Origin: a virus
IMG/VR virus record: IMGVR_UViG_3300042562_001070
Coordinates: 1-54,125 of that record
Reading direction: 5' to 3' (one strand)
DNA: 54,125 bases
The translations under genes were made by a program, and so were the position numbers. Of this stretch, positions 44,306 through 53,524 are shown in pieces. The notes under the pieces were generated by a model. The model was not told the DNA's origin, did not search any database, and saw only the letters and a program-made list of their open reading frames with translations. Numbering within the stretch: position 1 is the first letter of the stretch; every line of letters starts with the position of its first letter.

Positions 44306-45987
44306 AAAATCATGTTTTCACATTTCCCGCAAATTTTTTTTCCATTATTTGGATTTTTTTGTGTAAAATTATCTTTTATTTTTTCAATCGAAAGTTTTCT
44401 ACAAAACTTACAATCATACGTAAGGCCATCTTTTTTTGTTTTATCAATAACAAAATTATGCACATGTTTAATTTCTTTACACGTAGAACATTGTTTACTT
44501 GGTCCGTGTTCTTTTTCATAACAACTCATACATCTATCTTGTAAATTTATACTTTTTGGACCAGATGGATCGGATTCAGTCTGTTTGGTTGTTCCACCGA
44601 TAGGCGGGTTTTTAAAAAAAAATTTAAAATTAAATATTTGTTTACATTCTAAACATTTCTTACTTGTATACATGCATAAATTATCTACCGGAAAAAGATT
44701 TGTTTGCTCCGGTCCGTCTATTTTTTGTAATAACGGATTCGTTTTATATGTATCAAGAAATTCAATATGGGTTTTTACAAAAATTTTCATCTTTTCGATC
44801 GCGCTAAAATCATACCATTCACATTTTACTGAAATTCTATCGACCGCGAAAACTTCTTTTAGTGTTTTCTCTATAAGCGAATTGAAATTTGTATAATATA
44901 ATTCAAGTATTTCAAATTGACATGGACTGGCCGTATTTAAATCTTGAAGTCTTGTTTGAATATTTACCGTCATTCCAACTTTAAATTTATCATTTATCTC
45001 ACTTGATTTAATAAAATAAAGACAATTTCCTTCTCTGTATTTGTTTTCAAATTTTCTTGTTAGATATTTTGAAATTTTTTTATTTTTTATTTCCAACTCT
45101 TTTAATTGAGAGTTTTTAATCTCTAGTTCTTCTTTAACTTTTGTTCCTTCGATTGTTTTTTGATCTATAATATTTTCCAGTTCTTCTTTAACTTTTGTTC
45201 CTTCAAATGTTTTTTGATCTATAATATTTTCCAGTTCTTCTTTAACTTTTGTTCCTTCGATTGTTTTTTGATCTATAATATTTTCCAGTTCTTCTTTAAC
45301 TTTTGTTCCTTCAAATGTTTTTTGATCTATAATATTTTCCAGTTCTTCTTTAACTTTTGTTCCTTCGATTGTTTTTTGATCTATAATATTTTCCAGTTCT
45401 TCTTTAACTTTTGTTCCTTCAAATGTTTTTTGATCTATAATATTTTCCAGTTCTTCTTTAATTTTTGTTCCTTCGATTGTTTTTTGATCCAATTGAATTT
45501 TTTTATTTTCTAATTCTTCTTTGGCTTTTGCTCCTTCGAGTGTTTTTTGGTCTATAATATTTTCTAGTTCTTCTTTACCTTTTACCATTTCGAGTTTTTT
45601 TTGCTCTACGATATTTTCTAATTCTTGTATTTTTTTATTTAATGTATATTCACTTGTTAATCTAATTTCTTTAACCACCTCGAACATCCAATTTTTAAAT
45701 GTTTTGACTATTTCTTTTCTTGATGAAAATAAAATATTGTACAGGCCCTTTTCTGTTAGAAAAGTTGTTTTTTGATTTCTTCCTATCACGTCGAGCGTAT
45801 TTATTTCAGTCCTTTCGGAATTATCAAAATCTTTGATAGTTTGTCTAATGTTACTTATTCCCAAAATTTTTCCTATATCGATTGCTCTAAACAACGGGTC
45901 TGAATCCGTTCCTTTTATTATAATTTCCGTATTTAATTTATTTAAATTAAAACTTTGCCTGTTTCCATGGCGTATAATATAATACAT
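44302..45987 (-). CDS. Bro-N / T5orf172 / zinc-cluster protein
   Basis: 561 residues from ATG. Bro-N DNA-binding domain at about 15-115 (PLFRAIDIGKILGISNIRQT, KGLYNILFSSRKE). A coiled coil of 18-residue units (ENIIDQKT(F/I)EGTKVKEEL) fills about 120-300; F and I variants alternate, giving a 108-bp DNA period. A T5orf172/MUG113-type domain (about 320-420, CLYFIKSSEINDKFKVGMTV) follows, then zinc modules (CLECKQIFNFKFFF, CSTCKEIKHVHNF). Such proteins are abundant, fast-evolving DNA-binding factors in large DNA viruses. The C-terminus continues in another frame at 43808-44305. Confidence 0.88.
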   Translation of the reverse strand: MYYIIRHGNRQSFNLNKLNTEIIIKGTDSDPLFRAIDIGKILGISNIRQTIKDFDNSERTEINTLDVIGRNQKTTFLTEKGLYNILFSSRKEIVKTFKNWMFEVVKEIRLTSEYTLNKKIQELENIVEQKKLEMVKGKEELENIIDQKTLEGAKAKEELENKKIQLDQKTIEGTKIKEELENIIDQKTFEGTKVKEELENIIDQKTIEGTKVKEELENIIDQKTFEGTKVKEELENIIDQKTIEGTKVKEELENIIDQKTFEGTKVKEELENIIDQKTIEGTKVKEELEIKNSQLKELEIKNKKISKYLTRKFENKYREGNCLYFIKSSEINDKFKVGMTVNIQTRLQDLNTASPCQFEILELYYTNFNSLIEKTLKEVFAVDRISVKCEWYDFSAIEKMKIFVKTHIEFLDTYKTNPLLQKIDGPEQTNLFPVDNLCMYTSKKCLECKQIFNFKFFFKNPPIGGTTKQTESDPSGPKSINLQDRCMSCYEKEHGPSKQCSTCKEIKHVHNFVIDKTKKDGLTYDCKFCRKLSIEKIKDNFTQKNPNNGKKICGKCENMIF

Positions 45988-46058
45988 CGTCGACTTTAAA
46001 AACTTTCACGGCGTATAATATAATACATCATCGACTTTAAACAGGCTACATTTTTATT
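45960..46058. promoter_or_regulatory. Duplicated start region of the Bro-N gene
   Basis: GGCGTATAATATAATACATC followed by (G/A)TCGACTTTAAA occurs twice (45969-46000 and 46012-46043). The first copy contains the gene's ATG; the second, upstream, carries a matching ATG without downstream coding. The sequence just upstream of the start was duplicated along with a few codons. Confidence 0.55.
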
Positions 46059-46059
46059 C

Positions 46060-46086
46060 TTAATTTATTTAAATTAAATAAATTAA
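46060..46086. terminator. 12-bp AT stem-loop
   Basis: TTAATTTATTTA, loop AAT, TAAATAAATTAA. It lies 23 bases beyond the stop of the minus-strand RPB1 gene, so it is a good candidate for its 3'-end hairpin. Confidence 0.55.
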
Positions 46087-46108
46087 AACTACTAGTTCGA
46101 CTGCTCTT

Positions 46109-48868
46109 CTAGTTCGACCCCGCCTTTTCAAGTTCTACCTGCATATTTAATTTTTCCACCATTTTTCTCACATCGCAGATTTCGGATTTCCCGTTTAAAA
46201 CTATAGTTTTCGACGGGTCCATATTTGTTTCTCCATATGCAAACTGGTAAACACGCCCCCCCGCATCTCTAACCGACCCATCGTATTCCACCTTCATATC
46301 CTCCGTAAGTTTTATGATTCTTCTCTGTATGTACCCTGAATTGGACGTCCCCAAACTCGTGTCCGACACTCCCTCTCGTCCAGAACACGCATGGAAATAA
46401 AATTCACGCGGGTTCAATCCCTTTATAAACGGCGACGAAATAAATCCTTTCGATTCGTATTCTTGCTCCGGAAAAAGTTTTCCAAATTTATAATGAGGCA
46501 GAGTTCGCTGCTTGTTATTCAGCGATGGCTGCACACGCGACCCTTTTAAATTTTGCTGACCAAGTAAGCCTGTCATCTGGGCCAAGTTGTAAATATCTCC
46601 TTTACTGCCTGATTTGATCGTAGAAAGGAAGTTGTTTGTGGGTAAAATAGCGTCTTGTGCGATTTTGAAGCCGAGATCCTTGGCCTTGTTGAGAGAGGAG
46701 TTGACTCTGGCTTCTTTTATGATTGGATTATGGATTTCGTTTTTTATAGATTCGGCTTCGTAGATGCATTTTTCGACTTCTTTTTTAATTAAGATTTCTT
46801 TTTGTTTGTTTAGCATGAGACAGTCTTTGAGGCCGATGCTGAAGCTGTTTAGGAGAAGCCAGGCGTTTGATAATTTCTGGATACCGTTTACAAATTCGCA
46901 TGCGATGTCTGTATTGTATTCCTTGTAAAGGGCCTGGATTATAGTGCCGGTGACGCACCCGATGATATTTTTGTCTATGACGCCTTTGTACAGGACGCCT
47001 CTGTGTATTTTGACGGTTGGTTCTTCTGGCGATCCGTTGTTTTTCTTAAAGTAATTGAAATCTTCTGGCAAGATCATAGAGACCAGGCCTTTCCCGTTCA
47101 TGCATTCCCAGTCTGCGACCGGTTTTTTTAGTTTGAGAGAGAGAATTGTTTTAATGTGGTTGATTTTATCAAGGTAAAATTTAGTTGGTTTGTCGATTGT
47201 CATGATAATGTCAAAAAATTTTTCTTTTTTGAGATAGAGAGAACTTGGAATTGTCATTAGATAAGATCCGAGCAGCGAATCTTGGACAATTGCCACGTTT
47301 GGTTTGCTGTGCTGGGCCGATATTAAATTTTCTTTCATTGATGACAAATATTTCAATTCTGCTGTTGCTTCCAGCGACTGCGGAACATGTATATTAAATT
47401 CGTCACCGTCGAAATCTGCATTCATAATTCTAGTCACTGCCAGATTAACTCTGATGTTTTTTCCCGGCCGCACTATAATTTCACCCGCCTGCATCGACAT
47501 TTTATTAAGAGTGGGCTGCCGGTTGAAAAGAACAGTGTCGCCGGTGATTAGTTTGCGTTCTACGATGTCTCCAACTTGAATTGAATAGGGGCGGGTCGAC
47601 GCTGGATTGCATGGAATCGTAGCGCCGTTTCTTAGTATCAAATCGCGCGGTTTCAGTATTTCCTTGCCGGTTAGGACCGGCATTAGACGCCCATTTCTGC
47701 AAATTTCATCGTTTTTAAGCAACTGGGTTTGTTTTACAAAGCAGGCTTTCAATAGATTTATACGAACCTTTTCTTTTTTTTTAATAACATAATTTGCCTG
47801 GCCGTTGTTTACTATTTCTTGCATTTTATTTATATTTGATTCGCTTACGTAGACTGGGATTGTGAGAATTGTAGCCATTTCCGGCGGGATGCAAATCTGG
47901 CCTATATCGAGGGTTGGATCGGGGCCGATGACAGTTCTCCCCGATTGGTCGCAGCGTTTTCCCTGTACGTTATTTCGAATACGACCGTCTTTTCCAGATA
48001 AGCGTTCTTTAATGCCTTTTATAGGCCGGCCGTTTGTGGTGTGTTTTGCCTTGCACGAAGAATTATTAAAAGTTGTTGAAATTCTGAATTTAAGAGTTTG
48101 GATGCATTTCTGTTTTTTTGCGTCTGGGATTTGTTCTGCGAGATGATTGTTGGCTTTGATAATTTCGCAGTATTGGATTGTCAAGTCGTCGTCGCTTATT
48201 CCAAACTCTTGTTTGACAAACGGTCTGTCTGCGGGAGGCAAAACAAGTAAATTTTTAATGATGAAATTTCTGGGGTGTACAATGCTGACGTCCATTCCAA
48301 TCAATTTGGCATCTTCGTCTGACACCGCGTCGAAAATTTTAAAAATATCCGAGCCTTCCATCGGAATTGTTATTTTGGTATCTTTTGATTCAACGTAATA
48401 GAGAGAAATTGAATTGTCGATTGGAGAAAATTTAATTTGAGGTTGTTCTAGGCGGCAGTCTTCCTTGAGACAAACATTGGTCTTGATTATTTTCTCGACG
48501 ATTGCCTCAAACCGCTCGGTCCCTTTCATTTTATCCATGCCGTGGATTTTAATTTGTTCTTTTGTGATCAAGAGAGAATAGCATTTTTTACAAAAACATT
48601 TTAGCAGCGAGGATACTTTTCTGTAGTACAGCGGGTGAACAATCGATTCGTTTAGTTCAATGTGCCCAAAATGGCCAGGGCATTCGAGGACTGTTCCTTT
48701 GCACGTGACGCAGTCGGTGTCGTCTGTGGTTCCCATTCTGGGGTCGTAAACTGAATTTGCTCCGGTCCTTCGGCCATTTGTTAATTTGCAGATGGACATG
48801 CCTTCGATTTCCTCGGCTGAATACACTCCAAAATTTATATAATCAATTTCTTTTATAATTTCAGTCAT
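46109..48868 (-). CDS. RPB1: DNA-directed RNA polymerase largest subunit, N-terminal portion (RPB1/A'-like)
   Basis: 919 residues from ATG. Clamp zinc site CVTCKGTVLECPGHFGH (53-69), second Cys cluster CFCKKC (91-96), switch/active-site region RSGxT-type SGRTVIGPDP (309-318), VLFNRQPTLNKMSM (446-459), the catalytic NADFDGDEFN (483-492), and the bridge-helix region FYFHACSGREGVSDTSLGTS (823-842). It ends soon after FAYGETNMD, at the place where archaeal subunit A' ends, so the trigger loop, foot and jaw are missing. Enzyme: viral transcription. The stop is followed by a hairpin and another gene, so the rest must be elsewhere or lost. Less AT-rich than its neighbours. Confidence 0.93.
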   Translation of the reverse strand: MTEIIKEIDYINFGVYSAEEIEGMSICKLTNGRRTGANSVYDPRMGTTDDTDCVTCKGTVLECPGHFGHIELNESIVHPLYYRKVSSLLKCFCKKCYSLLITKEQIKIHGMDKMKGTERFEAIVEKIIKTNVCLKEDCRLEQPQIKFSPIDNSISLYYVESKDTKITIPMEGSDIFKIFDAVSDEDAKLIGMDVSIVHPRNFIIKNLLVLPPADRPFVKQEFGISDDDLTIQYCEIIKANNHLAEQIPDAKKQKCIQTLKFRISTTFNNSSCKAKHTTNGRPIKGIKERLSGKDGRIRNNVQGKRCDQSGRTVIGPDPTLDIGQICIPPEMATILTIPVYVSESNINKMQEIVNNGQANYVIKKKEKVRINLLKACFVKQTQLLKNDEICRNGRLMPVLTGKEILKPRDLILRNGATIPCNPASTRPYSIQVGDIVERKLITGDTVLFNRQPTLNKMSMQAGEIIVRPGKNIRVNLAVTRIMNADFDGDEFNIHVPQSLEATAELKYLSSMKENLISAQHSKPNVAIVQDSLLGSYLMTIPSSLYLKKEKFFDIIMTIDKPTKFYLDKINHIKTILSLKLKKPVADWECMNGKGLVSMILPEDFNYFKKNNGSPEEPTVKIHRGVLYKGVIDKNIIGCVTGTIIQALYKEYNTDIACEFVNGIQKLSNAWLLLNSFSIGLKDCLMLNKQKEILIKKEVEKCIYEAESIKNEIHNPIIKEARVNSSLNKAKDLGFKIAQDAILPTNNFLSTIKSGSKGDIYNLAQMTGLLGQQNLKGSRVQPSLNNKQRTLPHYKFGKLFPEQEYESKGFISSPFIKGLNPREFYFHACSGREGVSDTSLGTSNSGYIQRRIIKLTEDMKVEYDGSVRDAGGRVYQFAYGETNMDPSKTIVLNGKSEICDVRKMVEKLNMQVELEKAGSN

Positions 48869-48949
48869 TTGTTGGATATTTTATAAAGACTAATTGGAGA
48901 ATATTCCACTTTTATCCGTCGTCTAGCCTCGTAAACGAGATTCTATTTT

Positions 48950-49476
48950 ATCTAGCCGCGTAAACGAGGTTCACATCAGTTGGTGTTGTCAAACTGCATC
49001 TATATAGATGTAGTTTGAATTATATCTTTTTAGTTTAAGACATGTTCATATTATATATTAATGAATGAATTCGATACTGAAAATGGATTTATTACTCCTA
49101 AAGAAGCAAAAGAATTATTACACATTACAGATAAAACACTTCGTATTTGGGCTGACCGCGTAGCGGGCCGAAGGGGAGGAAGGTAAAATTGGTTTTATTA
49201 GACGCCCCTTCGGGCCGCTTCGCTGTCCATCCAACCCGCAATAGCGGAATAATTCCAAAGACCCGCTAAGGCGGCTTAATGGCGGTATTACTCCTCCCGA
49301 AAAACAAAAAATATGTTACTGTAGCCCGCTTAGCGGACCCCCAAAACAAATGGATGACCTTAAAAGACAAGAGAATTTTTTTAGACCTCTGAAAGAGCAC
49401 CCTTCGTATGTCTTGGTTACAGACATTGGTTCTGGGTCCGTGAACGGAGGAAAAGAAAAGGTCTTAAAACCATTTT
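48950..49476 (+). pseudogene. Second IS607 tnpA copy, truncated
   Basis: 48965-49470 repeats 38655-39155 with few changes: MNEFDTENGFITPKEAKELL then ITDKTLRIWADR is still in one frame, better preserved than copy one. The same palindromic elements are present (CGCGTAGCGGGCCGAAGGGG at 49160, CCCGCTTAGCGGACC at 49325), plus additional ones (CGCCCCTTCGGGCCGCTTCG at 49201, CCCGCTAAGGCGG at 49262). The copy ends at AAAACCATTTT, where an inverted-repeat element begins. Confidence 0.8.
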
Positions 49477-50011
49477 ACATTTCAAACGCCGATTTTATAT
49501 AAACAATAATACTTTATATAAAAAACTTACAAAAATATGACATAAACCAGTAAAACAATTTAGTAAAAAGATTTAAAGATTTTTTATAAATATTAATATA
49601 AATATGAAAAATCCATACGCATTTACAAAAGCACATTATTTTAAGTCAAATTCTGATTTTCAAGAAGATAAAAAACAAAAAGAAAAACTAATAAATCAGT
49701 TCAAATAATTTAATTTAAAATATACTGAAATATCATCAAGATTAGACATTAAAAATTTTATTTCTGTTAATTATATAAGAAATCAATTGATAAAATTAAA
49801 TAAAACCTATCCAAATTTTACTGCAGAACAAATTGAAGTAATTATTGATTTAGAAATAACAAATGTTATATTAGAAGCATTTGAAAAAAAAAATATTATA
49901 CCATTTGATAAAATAACAATTATGGAATGTTTATTCAATCAAACATGTATTGAATTAGGATGGTTTGTGGTTAATAATAAATAATCGGTGTTTGAAACGT
50001 AAAAAGGTGTA
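49477..50011. mobile_element. Small element with transposon-like inverted repeats
   Basis: The left end ACATTTCAAACGCCGATT (49477-49494) and the right end (49983-50009, AATCGGTGTTTGAAACG then TAAAAAGGTG, followed by TA) match the 6294-11538 inverted repeats with changes; the left outer ~9 bases are missing or replaced. It interrupts the IS607 tnpA copy. The only content is the small broken gene 49604-49984; no transposase is present, so it would need one in trans. Confidence 0.65.
49604..49984 (+). pseudogene. Small hypothetical gene with one in-frame stop
   Basis: From ATG 49604, MKNPYAFTKAHYFKSNSDFQ runs 34 codons to TAA at 49706-49708; the same frame then continues 91 codons (FTAEQIEVIIDLEITNVILE, CLFNQTCIELGWFVVNNK). 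One point mutation would restore a 126-residue protein. The stop codon overlaps the right inverted repeat, as with a tightly packed cargo gene. No family recognised. Confidence 0.55.
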
Positions 50012-50026
50012 AATCTTCAAGGGTGT

Positions 50027-50070
50027 AAAAATAGATTTAAATTTTATAAGTAGAATTTAAATCTATTTTT
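50027..50070. terminator. 17-bp perfect stem-loop
   Basis: AAAAATAGATTTAAATT (50027-50043) pairs with AATTTAAATCTATTTTT (50054-50070). It lies outside the small element, between it and the minus-strand glycosyltransferase gene. Probable 3'-end hairpin. Confidence 0.6.
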
Positions 50071-50253
50071 TAAGATATTCACCTAAACATTTATGTAGTT
50101 GAATTGCTTCTTCTAATGTAATTTCGGTCGTCATTTAACTTGTTGGTCCAATGATAGTTATTTTTACTCCATCATTAACTTTTATTTTTTCTTTTGTTTT
50201 GTAATTAACCCCAAAATCAGGCTAGATAAAATAGAATAGAATAAGTCGGTATA

Positions 50254-51090
50254 TTAGAAAAATTCTAATCCTAATATACAATTTTTATATTGAGGATAAA
50301 CGGCTATCAATTTCGTTTGAGAATGATGTTGAAGTAGTCTGTTTATATTATTGTAAGCGAATAATTGCCCGGGGAGATTTCCTGGAACATGAAGAAAATA
50401 TGATTTGTTTCCGGATAATTCAAGAAGAGTTGGGGTATCTCTGGATTGCACATCGGTATATTGCAATCCACCGCACACGTACGAACCAGAAGTATGTAAA
50501 AGTTCTGCGTTCAAGTCGCAATATATTATTTCAGGCTTCATATCAATGTAGGCACCCAATGCTTTTTGATCATCGGTAAAATTGTTCTTTAGAGCCCAAT
50601 CAAAAAAATCGATTAAATTTTCAGCATAACCTGCAATCAAGCCGGCATTGACAAATTTTCTATCCAGTTCACTATGATTTATATTATACATTTTCCAATA
50701 ATTTTCAATCCAATGAACTTGTCGGTATTTGTCATTTGAATCTCCGGTAGGACCTCGGATCGGATTATATGTATTAGATCCTTCTGCGTATATTTCCATC
50801 GAACAAATTATTTTTTTATTGTATTTTTTGAAATCTTTGATGAAAGTAATTGGATTCCTAAGGCAAAACACATCTCTGGCGTCACTAAGAACAACAATAT
50901 CTGTTGGATCCAATTCACTTAAACTCCGGAGATATATTTCCATTCTAGTTCGAAATCCTTTCCAAATTTCTCCGCGGCCTACAATTTTGTAGTTCCATTC
51001 ATTTTCATCCAATGTTCTCATAAAATTAAGTGTTTTTTCGTGGGTATTATTTTCAGGTGAATTGCAACAACTGATTATTAAAGGCTTCAT
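50254..51090 (-). CDS. Glycosyltransferase, PLOD-like GT domain
   Basis: 278 residues from ATG. VVLSDARDVFC (66-76) has a D-x-x-D metal/nucleotide-sugar site; RKFVNAGLIAGYAENLIDFF (144-163), FTDDQKALGAYI (171-182) and CDLNAELLHTSGSY (191-204) with H199 match the glycosyltransferase domain of procollagen lysyl hydroxylases and its giant-virus relatives. It probably transfers a hexose to a virus-encoded protein. Third sugar-transfer gene in the window. Length fits a complete single domain. Confidence 0.8.
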   Translation of the reverse strand: MKPLIISCCNSPENNTHEKTLNFMRTLDENEWNYKIVGRGEIWKGFRTRMEIYLRSLSELDPTDIVVLSDARDVFCLRNPITFIKDFKKYNKKIICSMEIYAEGSNTYNPIRGPTGDSNDKYRQVHWIENYWKMYNINHSELDRKFVNAGLIAGYAENLIDFFDWALKNNFTDDQKALGAYIDMKPEIIYCDLNAELLHTSGSYVCGGLQYTDVQSRDTPTLLELSGNKSYFLHVPGNLPGQLFAYNNINRLLQHHSQTKLIAVYPQYKNCILGLEFF

Positions 51091-51219
51091 ATAAAATAAG
51101 TAATATATCTATAAATAGTTTACTAAAATAAAGATAACGGTCAGCAGGCATAAACGACCGAGAGACAGGAAAGACCGACGGTGAATTCGGCGCCGACTTA
51201 AAATCGTAATGTACTATAA

Positions 51220-52056
51220 ATGGGAAATAGATTTGCAATAATAAATCCGATTGAACGAGTAAATTCAAATTTCGTGTTGCCTGTGCGTGGGATTCAAAAA
51301 TATACAAGAATGGAGATTGATATATTAAATATAAAAAAAAAAATTCATGGGTTTTTGCCGGGGATGGTTTGGCTTGATAAGAATAACAACTCTATAATCC
51401 ATTTGATTGAAAAATCAATAGAAGAAAATAGTAGCGAATTTGATATTTTTTTCGAAAACTCGACTCTTGTATCAACCGACCCGGATTCGATTACGACTGT
51501 CGCAGACGCAAACGAATCAAGATTACGATTTTACGAAATAAATGAATCGAGCGAAATATTCAAGCAGCGATGCTGGAAATCGGACCTGTTTTTGGCTATA
51601 CGATCGCCAAAATACTCCAAATCGGAATTTGAAATTTTGTTTACATCTTATTTATCAAGGATCCAACTGCTTATTAATAATCAGGTTGTGTACGATTGCA
51701 TACAGAAATTGAAAAAAAAAATGTACAATACAATAAAACAGTATAATACAGATTATCCGACAAAAGAGGAACTCAAATGGATTTTTGACCCAATAACAAC
51801 TATCTGTTTTATATTCAAAATATATAGTTTGAATTCTGGTATATATAAAATACAAGGCGATAAAGAAAGCAAGAGAGTGGATATGAAAAATATAATAATA
51901 ATTTCTAAAAATTTGGATAATAGAGTAAACGAATTAATTCATTTATTTGGAGGAATAATAGAATATTCATATGCGAATAATGCAATGACCAGCGCAGCAA
52001 TCCCAATTCCTATTTGTAGGAAAAATAGAAAATATTGCTTGCCGCATTTCGTCTAG
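51220..52056 (+). CDS. Hypothetical protein
   Basis: 278 residues from ATG with leader TGTACTATAAATGG. Mixed alpha/beta composition with no signal or membrane segment; recognisable landmarks are GMVWLDKNNNSIIHLIEKS, ILFTSYLSRIQLLINNQVV and ELIHLFGGIIEYSYANNAMT. It ends CRKNRKYCLPHF. No family recognised, but codon use and length support a real gene. Divergent from the glycosyltransferase at 50254. Confidence 0.72.
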   Translation: MGNRFAIINPIERVNSNFVLPVRGIQKYTRMEIDILNIKKKIHGFLPGMVWLDKNNNSIIHLIEKSIEENSSEFDIFFENSTLVSTDPDSITTVADANESRLRFYEINESSEIFKQRCWKSDLFLAIRSPKYSKSEFEILFTSYLSRIQLLINNQVVYDCIQKLKKKMYNTIKQYNTDYPTKEELKWIFDPITTICFIFKIYSLNSGIYKIQGDKESKRVDMKNIIIISKNLDNRVNELIHLFGGIIEYSYANNAMTSAAIPIPICRKNRKYCLPHFV

Positions 52057-52070
52057 CCTTTATTTTTGTC

Positions 52071-52165
52071 TAACTCGAAGTAACTCGAAGTAACTCGAAG
52101 TAACTCGATTAATACGAAAAGTAATTTAAAGTAACTCGACTAATACGAAAAGTAATTTAAATGTA
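52071..52165. repeat. Short tandem repeats
   Basis: TAACTCGAAG occurs four times with the last unit altered, followed by two units of TAATACGAAAAGTAATTTAA. Intergenic. Confidence 0.8.
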
Positions 52166-52188
52166 TGGGATTATTTAATAGTTAAATA

Positions 52189-52425
52189 ATGAGTATAAAT
52201 AAAAAATTCGCTAAAAATTTAGTAATCGACCCGAACCCCCCAGTTGGCAACGATAGTTACCCAGTTCCTAGCGATAGTTACCTAGTTCCCAACGATAGTT
52301 ACCCGGTAAAAAGAAGGCTTTGTTTTAATAGAAATGTGGAAAAATCTGTTTCATGTGTTGGATATATAGGAATTGGAATAATTTTGACTTGTACGTGTAT
52401 TTATAAATTATTATTTAAATTTTAG
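52189..52425 (+). CDS. Small membrane-anchored protein with NDSYPV repeats
   Basis: 78 residues. Three (N/S)DSY(P/L)VP-type repeats (22-40) and a C-terminal membrane segment (VGYIGIGIILTCTCIYKLLF, 58-77) give a tail-anchored layout. Leader TTTAATAGTTAAATAATG. No family recognised. Confidence 0.6.
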   Translation: MSINKKFAKNLVIDPNPPVGNDSYPVPSDSYLVPNDSYPVKRRLCFNRNVEKSVSCVGYIGIGIILTCTCIYKLLFKF

Positions 52426-52445
52426 TGTTTTATATAGTATAATTA

Positions 52446-52949
52446 TTAATATTTTATGTACATAATCATAGCCACATTTTTTGGCCGCGTTTCGCCAGAT
52501 ACACGGGCAATACTACCGCCGACATCGCCCGGGAAAATCTCGCGGATGTATGTATTACCGAACCCGCCATTCATCTTGTAAAGACCGTTATCATCATCGC
52601 CACGTGTCTGTGGTCCTTCGCCGCCACCTCCGTCGCCGCGATACATATTATGGCCGTGCTGCTGAAGCGAATCATCCTGCTTACTACCAAGAACGCGACC
52701 AGAGTCTACATTTGCGCCGCTGTCGAGCCCGCGGATAAACCGCCCGCGTAAGTCCGGCAATGCAAACGTAGTTGTGTTATCGCCGTTGCCATATATCGTA
52801 CCAATGGCTGTAAATAATTCGGAATATACCGTGCGGGAAACTAGACTACCATCGCATAAAAGATATCCGGCCGGCGCCGTGTTTCCCGCATAGTTTATAA
52901 CTGTGCCAGCCATGCTAACATAAGATAAATTTCCATTTGAATCCGACAT
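52446..52949 (-). CDS. Phage tail-collar domain protein, N-terminus frameshifted
   Basis: 167 residues from the internal ATG. A linker MSDSNGNLSYVS precedes the collar domain: PAGYLLCDGSLVSRTVYSEL, TFALPDLRGRFIRGLDSG, GSKQDDSLQQHGHNMYRGDG and a final RPKNVAMIMYIKY. Upstream the same frame remains open and encodes an anchor (IFLITIILIALVLIYFYF) up to about 53095; the only family-type ATG (53113) is one base out of frame in an A-run. The original gene thus probably began at 53113. Of the collar proteins here it is the most like phage and bacterial ones. Confidence 0.82.
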   Translation of the reverse strand: MSDSNGNLSYVSMAGTVINYAGNTAPAGYLLCDGSLVSRTVYSELFTAIGTIYGNGDNTTTFALPDLRGRFIRGLDSGANVDSGRVLGSKQDDSLQQHGHNMYRGDGGGGEGPQTRGDDDNGLYKMNGGFGNTYIREIFPGDVGGSIARVSGETRPKNVAMIMYIKY

Positions 52950-53311
52950 AACATCAAATTGTTTTGAAATGCTTTGTAGTCCGGGTGCGAGGTTAGCGGC
53001 TCTTAAAATGTTATGTTCACTATCTATCGAAAAGTAAAAATAAATTAAAACGAGTGCTATTAATATAATAGTAATTAAAAATATATTTTTATTTTTAGTA
53101 ATATTCTTTTCATTTATTACTAATATATTTTACTGAAATATTTAAAATGCTATATGTTCTATATGGTCGTCCTTTTTTATAATAATAACCGTGTATTCAA
53201 AATCATTTTCAGTTTTATTTTTATTTTTATTTTTATTTTTATTTTTATATTTTCCAGTCGTTTTCTTCTGGTTCTTTGACTTCTTTGGCTTCGGCGCCCT
53301 CGGGTCACACT

Positions 53312-53339
53312 AAAAAATTAAATTATAATTTAATTTTTT
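53312..53339. terminator. 28-bp perfect AT palindrome
   Basis: Shorter variant of the palindromes at 12338 and 15904, missing the central AT. It lies about 200 bases upstream of the collar gene and not close to any called stop, so its role as a 3' end is less clear here. Confidence 0.45.
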
Positions 53340-53524
53340 TATTTATGCGTCGGAAAAACTCGACCTAAATTTACAAACGAAGCAGTAAAATAATTTAGTA
53401 CTGTGTAAGCCAACATACCCCGTAGAATATCGAGACTTATAACTGGCGCGCGAGATCTAATTTTATCTGAAAAAGCAAGTAAATTAGAAATTACTAAAAA
53501 TTTTAAATACTATAAGGTATTTAA

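Noticed and set aside
44296-44312. Programmed -1 frameshift in the Bro-N gene
   Set aside because: The T-run does not fit the standard X-XXY-YYZ heptamer in the zero frame and no downstream structure is evident; a simple indel is more likely.
45160-45513. Plus-strand frame with repeated FQFFFNFCSF
   Set aside because: Complement of the Bro-N coiled-coil repeats.
47304-48398. Several plus-strand frames across the polymerase gene
   Set aside because: All are antisense to the strongly conserved RPB1 reading frame.
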